Assembly: GCA_013396635.1 (NCBI GenBank)
Contig: WBMW01005028.1
Span: 1 to 64,000, forward strand
Source: Penelope pileata
Taxonomy: Eukaryota > Chordata > Aves > Galliformes > Cracidae
DNA length: 64,000 nt
Direction of reading: 5' to 3'
The notes under the pieces are model-generated. The model was not told where the DNA came from and searched no databases. It was given only the letters and a program-made list of their open reading frames with translations. A program made the position numbers and the translations under genes. This document shows, piece after piece, positions 62,101-64,000 of the stretch (within the stretch, counting starts at the first letter, position 1; the number at the start of each line of letters is the position of its first letter).

Positions 62101-64000
62101 TTTGGCTGTAGAAAGGAAATGTATCCAATTAGCTTTATTCATTAAAGAAACTGTATGGACACAGGTGCCTAATGTCCATTTCTGATTGTCTCAGGCTCCA
62201 GGGACTGACGCATCTCAAGCTCAGTCAGTTACTTTAGGTTTTTCTTGTTGCATGTGTGTGGAATTTTCATATTTCAGAGACTCCTATATCTCCCCACTGA
62301 TCATACAGCCAGACTAAATATCCTATTTCTACCCTTTGAATGACCCATTGATGCCACATCCTTAATTTTCAAGATGTTTCCTGTCGGAATATCTGCCAAA
62401 TATCACATCTTCTCTCTCCAAGTTTTGAAGCCCTATCTGCTCAAAAAGAGAGTACAGTGGTTGGTTCTTATAGGAAGAGTTAATTTTTTTTTACCCTAGG
62501 TTCACTGAGACTTTACAGACACTCAGAATGTCCCCCTAGGATGCAAAAAAATTAGGCAGTTTTAAACAGACATCACTATACATTTCAGATATAATTAAAT
62601 TTTCAGTATTACAAAAGAAAACTCCAAGACTGGTCAAGCTGCTGCATCTAGGTAGAGCCCTGGAGGGTTAAAGTCTTGCCAAAAAGTCACTGGAGCAGAG
62701 CAGTGTACTGTCCATGCCCCCTTTATCACAGACAAACGTTCCACTCTGAAAAGGGGAAGATGATAAAGAATATAGTTGTTTTGGTTCTACACCTGCTAGA
62801 GAAATTCTTATGCCTGAGGAGCTGCCAGATGCCAGTGGTTTCCTAGCCTCTTTGCTCTGATGCATCAACACAAAGCTACATGACTGTTTTCCTAGTTAGG
62901 GCAAGTGGATAGAGGACTGTACTGATTCTGATTCTGTGCATTCTGGTCTCAGTTTTGATATGGTTTGGGAAGTGTGGAACACAAGCTTTGAAGTCTGGAA
63001 GATAATGGCACCATTCCAAACTTTCAGGAGTAGAATTTGGATCAAGGTTAAAGCACGTAGAGTTAGGGATCTGTATGTGGTTATTCACTGCCATGATGGG
63101 TAGCTCAGCATCTCATTATAGCCAAAGGAAACGAACTCAGTAAATTCAGAAGAGCCTTGAAAGCAATTTAGCTGACCATATCCACCCTCACAGCTGATTT
63201 GTGCACCAGAAGGTCAAAATTCCCCCCATAAAACCTCGTGTCTGTTGGCTACCTGCAGATGTCTGATAATATTAGGCATCCTGGTGGATGCGTATATTGG
63301 GGCAAAAAAAATCATACAGTGGTTACGATTACTTTCAGGTGAATGATTACATTACCAAGTGGCTTAATTGAACTGCACAGGCATCTATGGTCATTTAAGG
63401 TACCACAAGGCACAACTGTAGATGTAACAAAGGACATGAGTTAGACTCATGCTCTTGCAGAACAACAGAGAGAGCCTGCACAGAGGACCCTAGGGAATGT
63501 AAAACTTCACTGGACAAACAAATTGATCCCCAGATCTCTCTAATGGGACACACCTGTGCAGATACTTACATGTAGACAGCTGAATTTGAACTGAATCTTT
63601 CCTCTTGCCTGACTCAAATAAAACATAGTGTTTAAGTTCATTCAGTCAGATCACTGTATTGGCTCTAAAGTTGATCAGAAATCCATGAGGTGATCTCTGT
63701 CCAGCTCATACAGATTATATGTTATATACAAACACTCATACCGCAGAAACCACTGCCACTGCTGTTTGTCCTCTGGCTGAGACACTGAAATTAAGCTGGC
63801 AAAGAATGAACTACAGTACCAAGGACAGGCTTGACAAACATTGTTATTGGTAAAGCATGAATGAGCCTTTGTGGTGGCTTTTCTACTGCTGTCCCTACTC
63901 TTTGAAACAGACAACATCAATCTTTAGTGTTGTCAGCTGAACTATCGCATCATATATTGTAAATCATCGATTGCCTAAATTGCATTTCTGTTTGTCCTTC
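56152..64000. other. Unique AT-rich DNA with a possible regulatory segment
   Basis: No exon, RNA gene or transposon is recognisable through the end of the window; open frames are 100 codons or fewer and lack motifs. The stretch 59600-59735 is dense in TAAT cores and is discussed as a possible conserved non-coding element. I cannot test conservation here. Confidence 0.5.

Noticed and set aside
1..64000. CRISPR array, bacterial operon, phage or plasmid features
   Set aside because: No regularly spaced repeats with unique spacers and no ribosome-binding sites ahead of tightly packed genes. Repeat content is avian.
1..64000. tRNA, rRNA or small nuclear RNA genes
   Set aside because: I scanned for a T-loop GGTTCRANNCC and paired A/B-box patterns and saw no convincing set. 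The one similar string near 24018 is inside a CR1 tail.

Overview
The window looks like nuclear DNA from a bird, most likely a galliform such as chicken or a close relative. Three observations support this: CR1 LINE fragments whose 3' ends carry the CR1 octamer ATTCTRTG; two short mariner-type elements flanked by TA that resemble the chicken Galluhop/Mariner1_GG group; and a solitary LTR resembling avian ERVL (class III). The DNA is AT-rich, has many homopolymer and A/T-tract runs, and contains two single unresolved bases (N at 16340 and 56151). It behaves as a gene desert or the inside of a very large intron. I found no convincing protein-coding exon, tRNA, rRNA or other structured RNA gene. 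Most open frames of 60-177 codons are chance frames or remnants inside transposons.

Layout. Positions 1-18 are the last octamers of a CR1 that lies outside the window. From 19 to about 6365 the sequence is unique, with a small palindromic repeat near 2071-2121. A + strand CR1 occupies about 6368-7080, with a perfect 12-bp inverted repeat at its 5' edge. Unique DNA with polypyrimidine tracts and microsatellites follows to 17477. Next come a - strand CR1 (17478-17773), an internally deleted + strand CR1 (about 19615-19968), a short - strand CR1 tail (23969-24028), and the freshest CR1 copy on the + strand (32228-32543). From 37062 to 45499 there is a cluster of mobile DNA: a + strand mariner (37062-37624), a - strand CR1 (38055-38240), a - strand mariner (43121-43688) whose deleted transposase frame is still open for 99 codons, and a + strand ERVL-like LTR (about 45091-45499). 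A CpG-poor, GC-rich patch of unknown origin lies at about 49410-49740. The rest, to 64000, is unique AT-rich DNA with one TAAT-site cluster near 59600-59735.

No genes were found that act together. The functional content is repeat history plus possible cis-regulatory DNA. I found no clearly new biological system. The most unusual items are the HTH-plus-C-terminus mariner frame with a hairpin near its presumed deletion junction, the CR1 copy that joins a reverse-transcriptase motif directly to the 3' end, the 12-bp inverted repeat at a CR1 5' boundary, and the GC-rich patch. Family names rest on pattern recognition without any database search.
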